64,000 nucleotides of DNA from Sitta carolinensis (taxonomy: Eukaryota; Chordata; Aves; Passeriformes; Sittidae). Location of the stretch: positions 28,359,690 through 28,423,689 of the forward strand of contig CM063289.1 of NCBI GenBank assembly GCA_032173965.1, written 5' to 3'. Positions within the stretch are counted from its first letter, which is position 1, and every line of letters begins with the position of its first letter. The notes beneath the pieces were generated by a model, which did not search any database, was not told the DNA's origin, and worked only from the letters and a program-made list of their open reading frames with translations. The translations under genes were made by a program, and so were the position numbers. This document shows, in pieces, positions 30,521 to 43,339 of the stretch.

Positions 30521-33289
30521 CTTTTTCGTTCTCTTTTGTTACTTTGTTAGATCAGTCTACAGAAACGTGGCTCTCATTTTCTTCCCTCCCTCCTTTCCTT
30601 CCCCCCTTGGCTGAAGGTAACTCAGCCCACGCTTGGCTAGCAGGGGAGATGAAATGGTTAAGCATTTGAACCTCAGGTGCTTTGTTCTTGTGCTGGATGC
30701 CTGCTGCTGGGAGGCAGGCAGGAACTCCTCAGGAACGGCAGGGCTCCCGCCGGGAGCAGGGACTTTGCTTACCCTACAAGACCACAAAACGAGTGGCTGC
30801 AGTGGAGCGACCTGAGCACGCTGCGGAGCCCCAAGCAGGGCAGAAAGTGGGTCCAGTAGCTCAGCTCCTTTTTTGACCTTTTCTCTCACTGTTTCCCCCA
30901 CCTTTCACGGACTTTCTCCCCTCTTTCACCTCAGATGGGTAGGCAGGCAGGCTGCTTTAATGAAAGCAATACTGTGTCAAGAGGGATTGCTGGCAGAACC
31001 CTTCCCAGCCAGTCTGACCTAGCACCTCAGCAATGTTCTTGGCTTTGGCCAGCAACAGCTTGAAAACCCAGGTCTGTTTCTGAATCCAGATGGTGGTGCG
31101 TTGCCATATGTCAACAACACATGTCATCCTGATTAAAATTTTAACCACATCCATTCTGCCATCCCCATAAACCATCCTCGGCCCACTGCGTGGCAAAGGC
31201 TCCTTCCACACTGATCCCATTCCTCCAGCAGGAACGTGCTGCTGGCATCGGTGCAGGCGAAGCCATTGCCTCTGCAGTGGTGTCTGCCTTCCCATCCAGC
31301 TCCGTGCCTGCAAGCTCCACCTGTGAGGGTGCATTGTCCTTATCAGCACTGCTGGAACAAGGTCTTTGCTTCAACTGACTCCAGAGTCAGACTTTAAGTG
31401 TTGGTTGGAACAGAAAAGGAGGGAAAAAAAAATTCCCCCCCAACCTTTACTTATTTAATCACTTGTCAGGGCCTGTTGGATTGTCTGTTAGGAAGTGGCC
31501 TGCCCAGCCTTGGAAAGAGAGATAACATATTCCTGTTGAAACACAACCTTGTCAGGTTGCCACTGAATGGCATTTTGAAGTTGCCGATGTGTGGAAGACC
31601 AGCCCAGGCTGTTCTGTACCTGGGGTGAATGCAGCTCCCTCTACCTTGGTTTCTAAGCTCTGAGGTGCAGCCCTTTCTTTCCCTAAGCTATGAATGCGAA
31701 TTCCCACAGTTCCTGGGGCAGGGAAGCATCCTCCAAGGGGTTTGCATGGAAAAGCTCCTGTGCTTTTCCGTTTGTTCAAAGAAATGGTACCAGTGGGCAG
31801 CAGGAACAGGGTGTGCTACTAAATTCAGACCTAGGGTCTCACTCCAGTCAGTTTTCTGGAGACTGGGAGATTTTATGAAGAAGGTTTCCCTGAGCTGTGC
31901 CTCTCAGTTCTTTCCTATTTCAGCTTGGTTTCTGCTAAGCAGCCTCCCCTCTGCCCATAGGTAATGCTCACAGAACATTTACCCCTTTGGCTAATTTCAT
32001 TCCGGTATGACAGACAGATAAAAGCTCTCAAAGACACCAAGTTAGTACTTTTTGTTCTTCTTTTATGAAAATGGTGGCTGAGCAGGGAAGAGACACCCCC
32101 ATCCACATCCTCCCAGGAGGAATGTCGGCAGGGTGAGCCTCACCTTTGTCTGGCGCATCAGTCAGCAGATGCAGAGCTTGGAAGCAGCCACACGCAAGCT
32201 GCCTCTCGCTCTTCCAGATGTGAGGGCCAGAGGTCGGGAAGGGAGGAATCGCAGGGAAGGGGAAGATGAATCATAAAGGAGTTGGGGGAGAAGTGCAGGA
32301 TGTTGTCCTGGGAGGAATGAAGACATGCAAGGCGAATTCTCAGGAAACAAGGCTTTGTTTTCTCTGATGGTTGTATGGAACAAGTTGTCTTTCTGAGAAG
32401 AGGAGTGACAGAGCAGGGGAAAGAAGCTGGAATGGCTTCTGGTTGTTAAATATTTTCTTTTATATATGTATATTTTCCTTTGCCTCTTTGGAGTATGGTG
32501 GATCTTGCAACCACATCTCTTCTGGTAGGACATAAGCTCTAGTGTTATAATGTTTGGTTCAGAGCTTGTAGAAATTAGGAGAACTGGTGGTAGACATTAG
32601 TTGTCTGTATCTGAACTTGTTTATGGTCTGGAAGAGTTGTTTTAAAAACTGGGTTGCTCCAGTCCCCAAGGGCAATCTGGGATGTTCCCCATCTAAACAT
32701 AGATATGGCTTGTGTAAGTAATCTCCTAAATCACTACAAGTTAGTAAAGGGAGTATTAGGAATCTTGGAAGAATGAACTTTCTAATTTCCTTTGGAGGGA
32801 AAAAGATGTTTGGAAGCCAAGGATGGTGAAATGTTGACCTGCTCTAAGGTCTGGGACCATGTGAAGCATGCACTTCAAAGCTTGAGTCCCTCTATCACAG
32901 CAACAGTTCCAAAGAGAAGCCTAAAGGCAACACTTGGACTGGAGATAGGATTTTGGACAAGGAATTTGTAGGGAATTACCTCTGTCCCCTAACTACTATA
33001 GTGAGTTTAATTGCATTTTAGAGCAGGTACCCCCAGTGTCGTCTTCAGACTCACATTCACATTGTGAGTCATAGAGATATAAAATACAGAACTGATGAGG
33101 TTCCCAAAGGGAAAAAAAACCCCAAACAGAGAGAACAACTCTAATACATTGTGCACAACTGCCTGCCCTAGGAATGGGATGTATTTGGATCCCATTTTTC
33201 TGGGCAGACACATTTTTTCAAGACAATGCCAAGAGTGTGCTTTCGGTTCTCTTTCAGTGACCGAGTGCCGGTGGGTATGTGCCAGTGGA
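30521..33289. other. Unique non-coding DNA
   Basis: About 2.8 kb without a recognised gene or repeat family. Overlapping open frames at 30557-30901, 30957-31378, 31629-31964 and 32162-32533 are on mixed strands and not convincing. A short pyrimidine run occurs near 30578-30606. Confidence 0.5.
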
Positions 33290-33560
33290 GAGAGATGCTA
33301 TTTATAAAGCAGGGTTTTATTTAGTATATATTTGCACCAGCTATTGAGTTAGATTCCTGGCTAGCGTAACACAAGACAGCTCCGTTGGCTCCTGTGATTT
33401 CCATAGTTCAGAGTCTGGCATATGTTTTTCTTGCAATGTATATTGACTGCCCGGCCTGTTAAAACTCTCGCCGCTAAACCTACGCTGTTGTGTAATACAC
33501 TGTTGACTTTTTGCAGGGCTGCTATGAATAGCTGGAGGAAATGAAGTAGCTGTGAGGATG
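33290..33560. promoter_or_regulatory. Candidate conserved non-coding element
   Basis: Complex, non-repetitive sequence: CCAGCTATTGAGTTAGATTCC, GCTAGCGTAACAC, TTGCAATGTATATTGACTGCCCGGCC, TCGCCGCTAAACC and GTTGTGTAATACAC. CpGs are retained in otherwise AT-rich DNA, which often accompanies constraint in such elements. A CR1 inserted about 100 bp downstream marks where sequence becomes permissive. Confidence 0.4.
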
Positions 33561-33652
33561 ACTTTTCTTACACTATATAAAGTCTGCTCGAGGCTGATAC
33601 AAAATGTAAATGTCTTTGGTAAAGTTAGATGTGGAGCCTACGTCTAGTGTAG

Positions 33653-33818
33653 CAATCATGGAATGGTTTGGGTTGGAAGGGTCCTTAAAGACCACCTCGT
33701 TCCACCCCCTGACATGGGCAGAGGCACCTTCCACTAGACCAGCTTGCTCCAAGCTGTGTCCAACCTGGCCTTGAACAGTTCCAGGCATGGAGCAACCTGT
33801 GCCAGGGCCTTACCAGCC
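33653..33818 (-). mobile_element. CR1 LINE 3' fragment
   Basis: Reverse-complement CR1 with a good tail ('atcatggaatggtttgggttggaagggtccttaaagacca'). The blocks 'ccaccccctgacatgggcagaggcaccttccactagacc', 'ccaacctggccttgaacagttccaggcatggagcaacctgtgccagggcc' follow. It is 5' truncated near 33818. No clear flanking duplication. Confidence 0.93.
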
Positions 33819-34409
33819 TCTGAGAAATCAGCTTTGAAGAAGTCCAGTCCCAGTTTTGCCTCTGACCTGCTCAGGGATTTGGGACTTGCCTATGTTTCAG
33901 TTTCCTCTCCCATGAAATGGCAATAATGTGTGAGGATTAATTAGTCAGTGGATAGCAAACCCTGGATTTTGCAAATGCCGGCAGTACTGTTTCAAAAACT
34001 TCCTTTTCTGGGTTAAAAGGAAACAAGCCTAAGGATTATTGAAGTCTTAAGCAACATTGTTGAATGTTTTTTCAGTGATGCAAACACAGATCTCAATTTT
34101 AAAAAGATCAGAATGGACACCGATGGTAAATAAAATCACCGGCCAATAACTTGCAGTGATTAAAGCAAATTTGATTAAGCATTAACTGTGGAGAAACTTT
34201 CTTAGAGACAAGTAGAGACTGCAGCCCTGGATTTATGGCTCCATTCCTGCACTTCCAAAATGTGCATGTGTTCATCACCCACCAAACAGACTGCTGGAGG
34301 GGATCACTTTGGTGCACAGAGTTTGGGTGCTGTGCAGTTATACTGAGCTCAGGTGGGATCTTCTTTGTGTCCCAGACCAGGACACTTGGGTACATGCTGA
34401 GGGGGGCTC
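33819..34409. other. Unique spacer between two CR1 fragments
   Basis: AT-rich, with TTAATTAGTCAGTGGATAGC near 33938. No gene or enhancer-like cluster is clear. Confidence 0.5.
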
Positions 34410-34745
34410 AGCCTGAAGAAAAGGAGGCTCAGCGGGGACCTTCTTCCTCTCCACAACTCCCTGCCAGGAGGGGATTTGGCTCTGCTCCCATGGAACAAGG
34501 GACAGGGCAAGAGGAAACAGCCCCAGGTTGCACAGGGGAGGTTGACATTGGAGATGAGGGAAAATTTCTAAACAGAAAGAGTTGTTGGGCATTGGAACAG
34601 GCTGCCAGAGCAGTGGTGAAGTCCCCAGCCCTGGAGGGATTTGAAAGATGTGTGGATGTGATGTTTAAGGATATGGTTTAGTGGTGGGGTTGGCAGTGCT
34701 GGATTAGTGGTTGGACTCGGTGACCTCAGCTTTTCCAACCTTGGC
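34410..34745 (+). mobile_element. CR1 LINE 3' fragment (longest in the window)
   Basis: Plus-strand CR1 of the same 3' type as 638-823. It begins with 'cctgaagaaaaggaggctcagcggggacc', runs through 'acaactccctgccaggagg', 'gacagggcaagaggaaacagcc', 'cattggaacaggctgccagagcagtggtg' and 'ggtttagtggtggggttggcag', and ends at 'ttggactcggtgacctcagcttttccaacctt'. The final 'gattct' tail has been lost. Open frames over it are incidental. Confidence 0.93.
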
Positions 34746-37549
34746 TTGAAGAAGAGGCCACCCAATCCTCCAGCCAACCCTTAGGGACTCATTTGATGTA
34801 TATGCGCAGCAACAGATGAAAAATCTAATTATTTATACCCCCTGCTTTCAATGGACTGTTGCATTTGCAGTCCTGACATCAGGCTTTGGGAGCCCACCTC
34901 TGAAACTCCTGCCTTCTTGCAGCCTTTAGGCTCATTTCTTCTTGTTTTCTCAACGATGATACTTGTGGTTTCATTCTTACCAGACTGTTTAATTTAATGA
35001 GATTTATCCTCCAGGTCTAAAAGGGAAATCCTTTGGTTTTGTCAGGTGTTTAGTCACAACAAGTCATGTGGGAGTGTTTTTCATCACTGGAGAGAGAGGG
35101 ATGCAGCTGGAGAAGACAACTCCATCATTTTTGGGATGGGAAGGCTGCTGGTCTGCTCTTTCTCCACTAATGTCCAGGGAAAGCTTGGGTAACTGGGTTT
35201 GACATAGGAAAAGCTTGGTCAGGGATGTGAGCACAGACAGGAGAGAAGGCAGATCTGTTGTGCCTATCATACCTACAGGTTATGAAATGAAGGAGTTAAG
35301 TTTCCCAACCTGACACATGAGTAGCACCCTGTTATTTGCTTAACAAAGATTTTTGTGTCTGCGTCTCTCCAACCCAGTGTGTTTTAAATTCACTGCAAAT
35401 AATTCTTTCAGCTGTTTCCTAGACATCCTGTCACGCAAATGGATAAAACAATATAGCCAGCTCAGTGGAAAAAACAATAAATTATACAATAAAAATGTAT
35501 ACAGTGTACTCTTTGTGTTAGGGTTTGACTCGTCACTGTGTTACTCCAGGTTTACACCACCAAAACTTGACTTCCATGGTCAGATAGTGAAAGGAGACAT
35601 CCAGCACATCAGGCTGGTAGCAGTGGGAATGTGCCAAAGTTTTAAAAAATTATCAAGAGCAAAATAGCTATGAGATCCTGCATATGAAGTTCATTACTTT
35701 CTGGTAATGGTGACTTTGGTAGTGTTAACATTTAGGAAAATATTTCTTCTTAGAACATTTTCATATGCATATTTAAAAACTGGAAATCCACTGTTTGCAC
35801 AGGAATGCCATTAACATCATAAATCAAACTGCACATTAAAGAATATACTAAAAAAATGAGAAATTAGGAGAGACGCTTTGTTTTTTAATCAATAAGCCAG
35901 GGTGAAATATATATGTATTTAATATAAATTACTGCTTCTGCAAGCTGTGAGCAGCACGTACCTCCTCACAGGCAACGAATTTGGGTGCTCTCATTTTCTC
36001 TCTGGAGGTACTTGCCTCTCTCCCCTGATTGCATTTGGTATTGAGACTCCTAAAAACAGGCATGAGGCCAGGCACCCAGTGGAGCTCCAAGGAGAGGATA
36101 ATTTAAGTAAGATGAAATCCTGACAATTTTTATGGAGAGCGAAACTCAAATGTACAAATTACCTGGGAATGCTGGAAGTTGATGGTTTCCCCATGGAATG
36201 AGTCTGCTGGAGCAGGGAGGTGCACGTGGGGACTGTATCAGGTTAGCATCTGGCAGGTCGTGATTTACAGAACCCAAGAGCAGGGCACGCAACACGGTGC
36301 TTTCAAAGATCTTTGTGCCGGTTCCAGTTTAATTTCCTCCCAACCCTGCGTACACACACAGAGCCCCTTTCCCATCTGATCTCTATATAAAGGACGGGGA
36401 ATGATGTGTGTGAGGAAGCCGAGGAGGATGCCGCAGGGCCAGCCCAGCAGCCGTAAGTAGGTGTTGCAGCGTGCCCCCGAGGCATTTCTCCAGGCTGTTA
36501 CAGGGACCTTCTGGGAGCCGGTGGGAGAAGTGGCTTTCCAGGCTGAGCTGGGACTCAGTCTGTGCAGAAACAACCCACAAGGTACCGGGCTGTGCTAATT
36601 ATGGAGGTGAATATGGGTTGTGCAACTCTCCAACAGGCTCAGGTCTCCGAATATCCAAATTTGTTCCATAGGAACCCTGGAGCAGCCACCGAGCATTCGG
36701 TGTCAATCTGCTTGTGTTTAAGTGCGAGGAGTGGGGGATTGGTGGCCCGGCGCCAGACCTGGGCTGCCAGAAGAGCTCAGAAGTTTCCTGATCCCGCTCC
36801 CCACCTCCCGTCTCCGAAGGGAGCTGCCGCCTCTTTCCCATGACAGCTTTGTCACCCGTCCAAAACGCAGGCATTTGTCAGGATGTTCTCTCCTTTCCTG
36901 TGATGGAAGAGGCTCTGTTTCTGCCTTGTGGCGGGGAAGGAGTTGGGCTTTTGTGGTCTTCCCATGCACGGGCTGGTTATTTCAGGGAATGGGCAGCAGC
37001 ACGTGCAGGTTCCCTGATGCAGCCAGGCTGATCCACACCTGTGCAAGGCCTGTGCAAACATTCTGCAGGGGTGCAGAGGAGAGGGCCTTTGTCCCCAGCC
37101 ACTTGGCTCCCTGAGAGCTGATGTGTTTGCAAATACCCTCTTCATCATTTTGGCCCACAACACAGGATGGTTTTCAGTGTGTTCTCAAAGTCAACATTTA
37201 ATCCCAAAACCCCAATTGCACTTTTACTCCACACTTGCCATTTTAACATCAACCCACACAGATTCTCACAGGATCAGGAGAACCACTGCTTTTACTATGT
37301 AAAATAGACACGTAAGGTTGCATTAGGATAAACACAAAATAGCAAGGAAGAAAAGTGTTTAATTTGCAGCCCAAAGATCCTAGAAATTTGTTTAAGGATA
37401 ATCTCAGCGCATGAGTGGGTATCCCTTGCTCACACCAGGACCAAATAACAGCCCAAGCTCACAGTGCACAGTCAGGCCTTCATTTACCAAATTATATCGT
37501 TCTCACTAATGTTCCCTGGGTCAGTGGGTGAGGCAGCTGTGGGTTAGGA
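34746..37549. other. Unique non-coding DNA
   Basis: About 2.8 kb with no recognised gene. 35640-35940 is AT-rich. 36410-36490 and 36720-36860 are GC-rich with scattered CpG, and a donor-like GTAAGTAGG sits at 36454-36462 without a matching acceptor. Overlapping open frames at 36562-37163 on both strands are not credible proteins. Confidence 0.45.
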
Positions 37550-37740
37550 CACTACAAATCTGACAAGAATTAATGCATTAGTAATTCTTTTTAAGCCCGT
37601 AATGTATCCACAGCTTCCAGGGGAGGTATTTTCAGATAAGAAATATAGAACTCGGTTGTTATATTAAGCTGCCTCTCATTAATGGGAGCCTTTCCTACCA
37701 TCGTTTCCGATTGCATTAGTGGCAAATTCTGCTCTTTCAA
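37550..37740. promoter_or_regulatory. Candidate conserved element with TAAT cluster
   Basis: AATTAATGCATTAGTAATT at 37568-37586 packs several TAAT cores around a palindromic AATGCATT. Nearby are CGTAATGTATCC, CTCATTAATGGGAGCC and GATTGCATTAGTGGC. Such homeodomain clustering in complex DNA suggests an enhancer core. Confidence 0.42.
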
Positions 37741-38100
37741 AGATTAATGGTCTGAGTGGAATTTACAGCGGAAGCGGGGCTGGGGACACCAGTGAGTTGG
37801 CTTTAGATCATGCCTTGGCCACAGACATCCTGGGCAAGTTGCTCAGGGAGGATCTTGGTGATGGATGTTACGGATGGAGCTGTGTTCTGGATGTGTGCAG
37901 TGGGCTCTGTGTGCTTGGCAAGCCCCTCTCACAGCCACAGGAGCTCAGTCTGACCCCAAATAGCCACGCCTCAGTTTTCCTCCCTGCAACCTGGGAGCAG
38001 ATTTTAACAGCAGCCTCCTGCAGAAGGATCCTGAGAAGTTATGTCAGTTTCTGAGGTGAGTTGTCCAGGTTTGATACTGGCTACACGAATAAGAGCAATT
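37741..38100. other. Unique non-coding spacer
   Basis: Mixed composition. An open frame (37719-38054) reads through but shows no domain. No other signal. Confidence 0.45.
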
Positions 38101-38282
38101 CACTGGCACAGGTTGGCCAAAGAAGCTGTGGCTGCCCCATCCCTGACAGTGTTCAAGGCCAGGTTGGAAGCGGCTTGGAGCAACCTGGAATAGTAGAGGG
38201 TGTCCCTGCTCATTCTAGAGGTTTGGAACAAGATGGTCTTTAAGGTCTCTTTCAACCCAGAGCACTCTGGGATTCTGATTCT
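38101..38282 (+). mobile_element. CR1 LINE 3' end
   Basis: Plus-strand CR1 of the second 3' type: 'ggcacaggttggccaaagaagctgtggctgccccatccctgacagtgttcaaggccaggttgga', 'gagcaacctgg..tagtagagggtgtccctgc', 'gatggtctttaaggtctctttcaaccc', then a 'gattctgattct' tail. It is 5' truncated. Only a weak 5-bp TTCAC match flanks it. Confidence 0.93.
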
Positions 38283-39829
38283 TCACCTCTGAGCTAAGTG
38301 GACTTACAGATCCACATGTTGTAGAGGGGAATAAGCACATGGCTATAGTAGGGAGTCTCCTTCAATATTTTAAATTATTCACTGGCTACAGATATATTCA
38401 TGATTCAAAACAATGTGCTTCAGTTGACTGATGAATACTGTCTCCCAAAAAGCCATTGAATACCAGGTATGCTTTTCAAACAGGATGTGGAAAACTATCT
38501 GTATGCAGGCAGTCCTGCAAATTTGTTGTAAACAAATTTATTCTTCTATAGCACACCTACTCTGTAAGTCAAGGCACTGTCATGTGGAAGGTGTCTAGGC
38601 AGAGATGCATTTGCCAGCTCTCATTCCAGCCTGCAGAAGGGCTCTTTAGGTGTTCCCAGATGGTACTCTCATGAATCCCTCTTCAATTAAGTGAAATTTT
38701 TGCAGCACTGACTTGCTAATACATCTTGCTTAGCTGTCCCTTTTATTCAGAGTCACTGTCTGCTTTTGGAGGTTCCCTCTTTTCTCCCCCATCCATCACA
38801 ACATTCTTTTCTTATATATGTTAAGTAATAAAAAGCCTTTTCAACACTCCCACCCCCAAATCATTAAGCTAAGAACTGTCATTAGAAATGTATGTGTAGC
38901 AGAGCAGAGGAAGTGGCAGTGAGAAGATATGGCAGTGCCACACATTTCTTGTGTTTTAGGTACAATCCTGCCTCGTCATCCTCTTGCAGAGCCAATATTT
39001 TTGCAACACTGAATCTTCTGAAGTTGCTGCTTTTGCTGGTACCCCTGCAGCAGGGGCAGATGCAGGGATGGGGCTGCAGCAAATACTCAGGCACCTCTGC
39101 AAGGCCTCTGAAGAAGTCTTCATGTTAAGCAAAGTTAATTTTGGTTGTCGTCCCCTTTACCCCTTTGCCCTTTACACCTTTTGGTGGTGTAAGGGGGCAA
39201 TAGCCTGATTAAAAAGGGGCATCATAACTCCAGTTGCATAATTCACGGAGGGCAAGCCAGGTTTGGTGGTAGGAGTGTTTCATCCATTGCACTGTGGTTA
39301 CAGTCGTGTTCACTCCTCGTGCTGGAGCCCACACCAGGCTCCGCCACTCTCCTCCCAGTCTCTTCCTTCACCTTCCCTTTCCTCCTAATAAACTTAATTA
39401 ATGTTCAGCTACTGTGTTCTTTGGAGCAGAACCTCCTCCCGAAGGGACGTGGCCTGGCAAGCACCGCTGTCCCGGGGAACTTTGGACTTGTGACACAGCC
39501 AGACATGGGGCCAGCAATGGCCCAGCCACAGAGAACTTTGTGCAAGACAAGGATGAGTTTGTAACAAGGCAGCTCTGCAGGCTGCCAACGCTTCCCAAGG
39601 GCTGGTTTGGCAGCCTGGCCGTGCCAGGACCCTGGGACCTTCCTGCCGTGCCCACTGTCCCCTGGCCAGCAGAGGAGGTGGCGGCCGTATGCCACGCAGG
39701 GATTCCCTTTCCTCAGGGCTGCCAGGTTAGAGCAGCTTAGTTCCACTGAGGCAGAAAGCAGCAGCACTACAGCAAAGAACCGGGGCCTTTCAGCGTGTAA
39801 ATAACTAATGCTGCATGTGGGTTTGATTT
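38283..39829. other. Unique non-coding DNA
   Basis: AT-rich to 38880, then a GC-moderate stretch 39410-39720 with overlapping open frames on both strands (up to 143 codons). None is recognisable. CCAGCAGAGGAGGTGGC near 39667 superficially resembles a CTCF site but misses core positions. Confidence 0.45.
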
Positions 39830-40380
39830 TCGGCACCGAGGTTTGGCGTGGGGTGTTTTTTCACTCACTCCTCCACACCCAGGGCTGAGCTGCAGCCGCC
39901 GCAGTGAAGCTCGCCTGGGTCCAAGGCTGCCCCTCCGCTGGCGAGACAAAATATTTTCACGCTTTTATCTGTGCAAATTAAATGAGTTAATATGGGATTA
40001 AAAAAAGCGCTTGTTTATATTGTTGTCTTCCTCTAGGGTAACCATCTACAAATTGATCTAAAAAGATTGTATTTGCTTCAGGGAAAAAAAAAAAAAAAAA
40101 AAGAAAATTGTATTAAGCTGCAATCGCACTAATTATTGACGGGGGGAGCTGAGCTCTGGGTATCACGGAGATTATAATAATTATATGGAGCTGGGTTTTA
40201 AAAGCAGCATCCTGCGTGACTCTGAGCATTGAATTAAACTGGAAGTTTTCTAGCAGACATCTCAGTTGCCAACAGTAAGGTCTGGGTGAAGAACAAACAA
40301 TAAACCACGGTAATCAAAGATAAAAAAAGATAAATCCGAAGGAGAAGCAGAGTAAGCATGATCTTTCAAATCAGCATTTA
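39830..40380. promoter_or_regulatory. Candidate conserved non-coding enhancer block
   Basis: Complex AT-rich DNA with CGCTTTTATCTGTGC, AATTAAATGAGTTAATATGGG, GCAATCGCACTAATTATTGACGG and ACTGGAAGTTTTCTAGC. TATAAT-A-ATTATA at 40173-40185 is a perfect palindrome. An A19 run at 40084-40102 splits the block in two. Confidence 0.42.
40084..40102. repeat. A19 homopolymer
   Basis: Nineteen A within the candidate enhancer block 39830-40380. No retroposed unit attached. Confidence 0.9.
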
Positions 40381-41536
40381 AACTGAACCACGACTGCAGC
40401 AGAAACTTTGGTTCAGATAAGAACATTCTGTATGACTTCTAAATTTGTCATTTTGTGTACAGCATTTGTGTACTGGCAAAAGGCTTAGTGTTAAAGGCAT
40501 TTCTGTCAAAACAACCCGTTGCTTTGGGGGACCTAGTATGAACTTTATTGGCAAAAGCATTTTTTATTTGTATAAGGTACAATTACAGTAGAGGAGTTTG
40601 CCAGCAGAGCCGTACGAGGAATTTCTTTGCCAGGCTGACCTAGCCCAGAGACTTGTTCAAAGTAATCAGTTGTACATCGGCTTTGCTTTGCTCTTGCTAA
40701 CAGCAGAGCTCCTTGTGCTCGTGGGCAGCACGGGGCTTGCACTGATTATTGTTCTTTAACTGTGCAGAAGTGGCCATGCCAAGGAGTTGGGCTGTGATGC
40801 TGTGCTCTGGCTGGTGGAGGCAGCTGAAGGCTCCTGCCCTGCACGCCAGGGCGCTGTCGGGCACCTGAGCTATGATGGGTTGGGGCTCTGCCACTGGGAC
40901 CAGTCCCACGGCCACACAGCAGCCTGCCCTGCTGGGTGCTACACACAGGGCTGGCACTGGGAGGACAACAGCAAGGACACAAAGTGGCAAAACTGGAAAG
41001 AAGCAAGATTTTTAATAAAAGAGGGAAAAAAAGAGTAGTTTAAGGTAGTGGTGATAGTTTCAGAAAGTAGGTAGGGCAAAGATCATACACTGAGGCACTA
41101 CTAAACTGACTGCATAATGGGAAAAATGAGATAATCTTCCAGGGACACAAACTCAATTAAAACAGATCTTTATATAACTCAGTTCAGCCATTAAAACTTA
41201 GCCAACTATCTCACTTTTTAATGTGGAACAGTGTTGCACATCCGTTGCATTCAAACGTGCAAGCAATGTTTTCACCGATATGGTTAAGTAACCCAATACT
41301 TTGTATAGCTGAAAGATCAGTGGAACAAAGTATCCATCTAATTAAATCTAATCAGTCAGTGCACAAGCTTACATTGTGGTCATCGCCTTGGTATGTACGG
41401 GAGGGTTTGAAGCAGCGAAGCGAGGGGCATGGGATTGAATAAGTGTTAGATGATGAAAGGCAAGGGTTAAAAACTTTCAAACTACAGTGTTAACATTTCT
41501 TCCCTGTCATCAGCTATCTGATATTTTGGTATTTCA
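40381..41536. other. Unique non-coding DNA
   Basis: Mixed sequence. GC-richer at 40780-40980 with overlapping frames on both strands that look incidental. No gene recognised. Confidence 0.5.
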
Positions 41537-41590
41537 GGGAGCGGGGGGGGGAGAGAGAAAGAAACGAAGAAAAGAAAGAACAAACGAAGA
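41537..41590. repeat. Purine tract (G-run plus GAAA units)
   Basis: Nine G (41543-41551) followed by GAGAGAGAAAGAAACGAAGAAAAGAAAGAA. Nearly pure purine on the plus strand. Confidence 0.85.
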
Positions 41591-43339
41591 ATGTGTGGCA
41601 TCTCAATCCTGGGTAGAGTTCCCTGGAAGCTGCAGAGCTCTGAGTTAGTCTGTACACAAAATTAGTTGCATCCTCTCATTTGCAACTGAGGCTTCCCCAC
41701 AATGTAATGATAGTGTTGTTTTAGTGATGGAAAGTAACACTTCCCTAACTTTTCAGACTTCTAGTGGCAGACTTTGGATGTCTCCAGCAGTTCTTTGCAA
41801 GACAGTTTTATGGAAAAAAAGGTTGAAGTTTGGTGTAGGAGCTGCAGCACACAGTTGCATCTGATGTGAATAATAACTACTGCTCACTTCATCCCTTAGA
41901 TCCAGATAAGCCCTGCTTGCCGCAGAATAACAACAGGCCTTTACTCATAATCTTCCTAAATGTCTTTTGGTTTTTGAGGCTGCTTCTAAAAAACTCACCC
42001 AGAGCTGCAGCAACACGAGGACAGGCCAAGCCGAGGGTGACTTTCAGCTCTTACGCAAGTGGGCCAAATGGTGCTTCAGGGCAGACTTTGGCCGTGAACT
42101 TGGTGCTACTATGAACTCTGACCATGTGGCCAAAACAAACCTGAATGATGTTCCAGAGGTTGGGGCAGGTTCTTGGGGCCAATCGTTGCAGGTCTGCAGA
42201 GATTAACAGTGCCGTGCTGGTGATTGATGCTGTGGGGGGCTTGGCCCCTCGTCATGTCTCCACTGGAATCCCAGGAGCCTCACCCCCATCGCTTCCCTGC
42301 AAATCTCTTTCATTTACTTCTTCCTTCTTGGCTCCACAGTAAATGAGCCGGGGCAGCCTAATCCAGTGACGTGGCTGAGGGCTGTGCTGGAGATGTTGCA
42401 AGGCTTCTTTTTGCTCCATGTCATCAGTGCTGTTTGCTCTTGTCCCTTCCTGGGTCATCCTGCTCCGCATAGGTAAATAGAAACATAGGACTGTTCCAAT
42501 TCCATGGGTCCAAAAGGAATGGTGTGTGTTTAGTCCTGTCTTTATCATCCTACCTGTGCTGGAGATATTTTCCTTACTGCTGGGTAAGCCCAGATGTACA
42601 CCATCTGCTTGTCTTATGATCTTTGACATGATTGAGAGGCCACCAAAAATACCCAGTGATTGCATACTTTTCGACTGACTGGTATAAAAGGAGAAGATGT
42701 TAATAATCAAGTGAATAATATTTGCTATTTTGGGGCCTCCTGAAATTCTTGGGAGATATATTTTGAAAGTAGAAGCTAAACATTGTGTGTGCATAAGCCT
42801 TGCATATATCTCTTCCCTTAGCCATATGTTTGAATATACACAGTTTTACATGAAATATAGCTGAGTCTATTTTAGGTGTGTTTGAAAAAGTCAATAGCCT
42901 TAGATTGGCTGCCACAGCCTGCTCTTGTCAGCCGTTTCAGTTCTGACTTTCTGTGAAGTCGCAGGGTCTTGAGACCAAATATCTGAAATGCGTCTTATAC
43001 CTCTTGGGTAAAAAGTAAAAATATCCTTCTCGGTACACTTTTGAGCAAAATACTTCATCTATTACCCTTTAGAGAGAGCTTGCCTCTGCAAGGCTGGAGT
43101 GCCTGTTGCCAGCATGGAGATCAATGGGAGCCCAGTCCCTCAGCATCTTGCCAGAGCCCTGCTCCAGATGTCCGATAAAACTCCACGGGGCTCGTGCTTT
43201 GAAAAGAGCGTGGGCTCTGTGAATCGCTGTTGCAGTAATAAAATTGCACCTATTCCAGATCTTGTCTTCTCTGTCCAATTAGAAGAGCATGTTTTCTGGT
43301 TAGGGTTTATAAAAGTTGGCTGACCAGCTGGGTTTCATT
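41591..43339. other. Unique non-coding DNA
   Basis: No gene recognised. A 180-codon minus-strand open frame (42252-42794) lacks a domain and splice signals. Positions 43060-43330 are complex and might be the flank of the next enhancer-like block. Confidence 0.45.

Noticed and set aside
39666..39684. CTCF-like CCAGCAGAGGAGGTGGC
   Set aside because: Mismatches at core GGC positions, so not called.
42252..42794. 180-codon open frame on the minus strand
   Set aside because: Peptide not recognisable, no exon signals, overlaps shorter frames on the other strand.
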